From Rostratula benghalensis (taxonomy: Eukaryota; Chordata; Aves; Charadriiformes; Rostratulidae): a stretch of DNA of 64,000 nucleotides. Shown one piece after another: positions 63,201 to 64,000 of the stretch (position 1 is its first letter; the number at the start of each line of letters is the position of its first letter). Under the pieces are notes generated by a model, which saw nothing but the letters and a program-made list of their open reading frames with translations, was not told the DNA's origin and made no database searches. The position numbers and the translations under genes are program-made. Location: contig VXAI01000083.1 in NCBI GenBank assembly GCA_013399305.1, positions 1 to 64,000 on the forward strand. The letters are read 5' to 3'.

Positions 63201-64000
63201 GGTTTGAAATCCAGGCTGTGTTGCCGAGTCCCTTGCATATTCAAAACCAGGGCGTATTTGCTCCTTTAATTAGTGTTCCCCCTGGTCCTTGGAATATGGG
63301 TTTGTGGCAGGGGGCTTGTTAAGAGAAGATCAAGAAAGATTTCCTGCTTTCCCAGCCTCTCTGAAGGGGAGAGGGGGACAGCTGGGGATGACTCACTGCA
63401 TGGGGGGCTTGCTGTATGGCTAAGGCTGAGTCTTAGTGATGGACGAGACGATGGAGGGAAGCTGTTCCTGCTCATCGCAGACAGAGTTTGTGTCAAACTT
63501 GTACTGTGCATTTTGAGCCAAACTACAGCAATGTTTAAACTTGAGGGAGGATTCTGGAATGGTTACGATTTGGAGATGTGGCCTTTAGGACTTCAGCCTT
63601 TCGCTTGGGCCCATCTCTCATCAGGTGTGTGGAGGAGCCTACAAAATACAACTGTCTTGGTGGTTATGTCTGTAGTTTGAGGGTCCAGCCTGTGTGATCC
63701 CAACAGAGATCCCACGGAGGCGGGACCTCCACCAGCTCCAGGAGTGAGAGGGAAACCTTCTTCATGACTAAGGTAGTGCAACTAAGTAGGCACCTGTTAA
63801 ATCCCTGACTTAGCTGAGCTCTGATGATTCAGTTGTCTTTTGCCCCTGCAAGTCTTCTCCTGCCAAGGTAACACAATCCTTACAGCCTTGCTGATAAGCC
63901 CTTGGCACTTAAGACCACAATGAAAGAATTTACCTGATGCTCCCAATCTCCACTGGGGTTATTGCCTCTTGGTATCCTTTATCAGTCACTTCTCCTAGTG
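57258..64000. other. Non-coding interval to the right end
   Basis: About 6.7 kb shows no recognisable exon, RNA gene or mobile element. There are short A-rich runs (near 61118) and CT/TC runs near 60305. The largest open frames (118 aa at 60369-60725 plus, 136 aa at 62022-62432 minus) have no family resemblance and a length expected by chance. If PAK3 is the upstream neighbour, this could be its 5' intron. Confidence 0.55.

Noticed and set aside
43430..64000. First PAK3 coding exon (MSDGLDNEEKPPAPP start)
   Set aside because: Searched for on the plus strand and not found; PAK3 is therefore only inferred from gene order.
1..64000. CRISPR arrays, tRNA, rRNA, known microRNAs, bacterial operons
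   Set aside because: None seen. The tandem arrays are microsatellites without spacers, and the DNA is vertebrate.

Overview
The window is nuclear DNA from a bird. Five CR1 LINE copies of avian type carry the typical 3' end (an ATTCTATG-like tail and phrases such as GGTTGGACTAGATGATCT). A complete solo LTR matches an endogenous-retrovirus family common in neoavian birds. Two GC-rich CpG islands sit in otherwise AT-rich sequence. The only gene that can be proved by its protein sequence is the 5' part of CHRDL1 (chordin-like 1, also called ventroptin or neuralin-1), a secreted BMP antagonist, on the minus strand.

CHRDL1 (about 23.6 kb down to 1, running off the left edge): three coding exons were found. 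Exon 19766-19620 holds 50 nt of 5' UTR, the start codon and the signal peptide. Exon 17708-17596 holds the first half of VWC domain 1. Exon 13588-13495 holds the second half. Splice sites are canonical and the phases agree (1, 0, 1). Together they encode residues 1-101, including one complete ten-cysteine VWC domain. The next exon could not be found in the remaining 13.5 kb and is probably beyond position 1. The CpG island at about 22.0-23.6 kb lies just upstream of the first coding exon and is the likely CHRDL1 promoter and non-coding first exon. It carries a G-quadruplex motif, a run of 27 A and a TGTACA cluster at its downstream edge.

Upstream flank (23.65-64 kb): no coding exon was recognised on either strand. 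A second CpG island at about 42.3-43.1 kb has no visible coding gene. In vertebrates the gene head-to-head with CHRDL1 is PAK3, so a PAK3 promoter is the leading guess, followed by a distal CHRDL1 promoter. The rest is intergenic or 5' intronic sequence with CR1 remnants (45.2, 47.1 and 52.4-52.9 kb), microsatellites, and a 591-bp solo LTR with a perfect 5-bp target duplication at 56.66-57.25 kb.

No novel biological system is visible. The most useful results are the hidden CHRDL1 exons, the two CpG islands with their structured motifs, and the datable LTR insertion.
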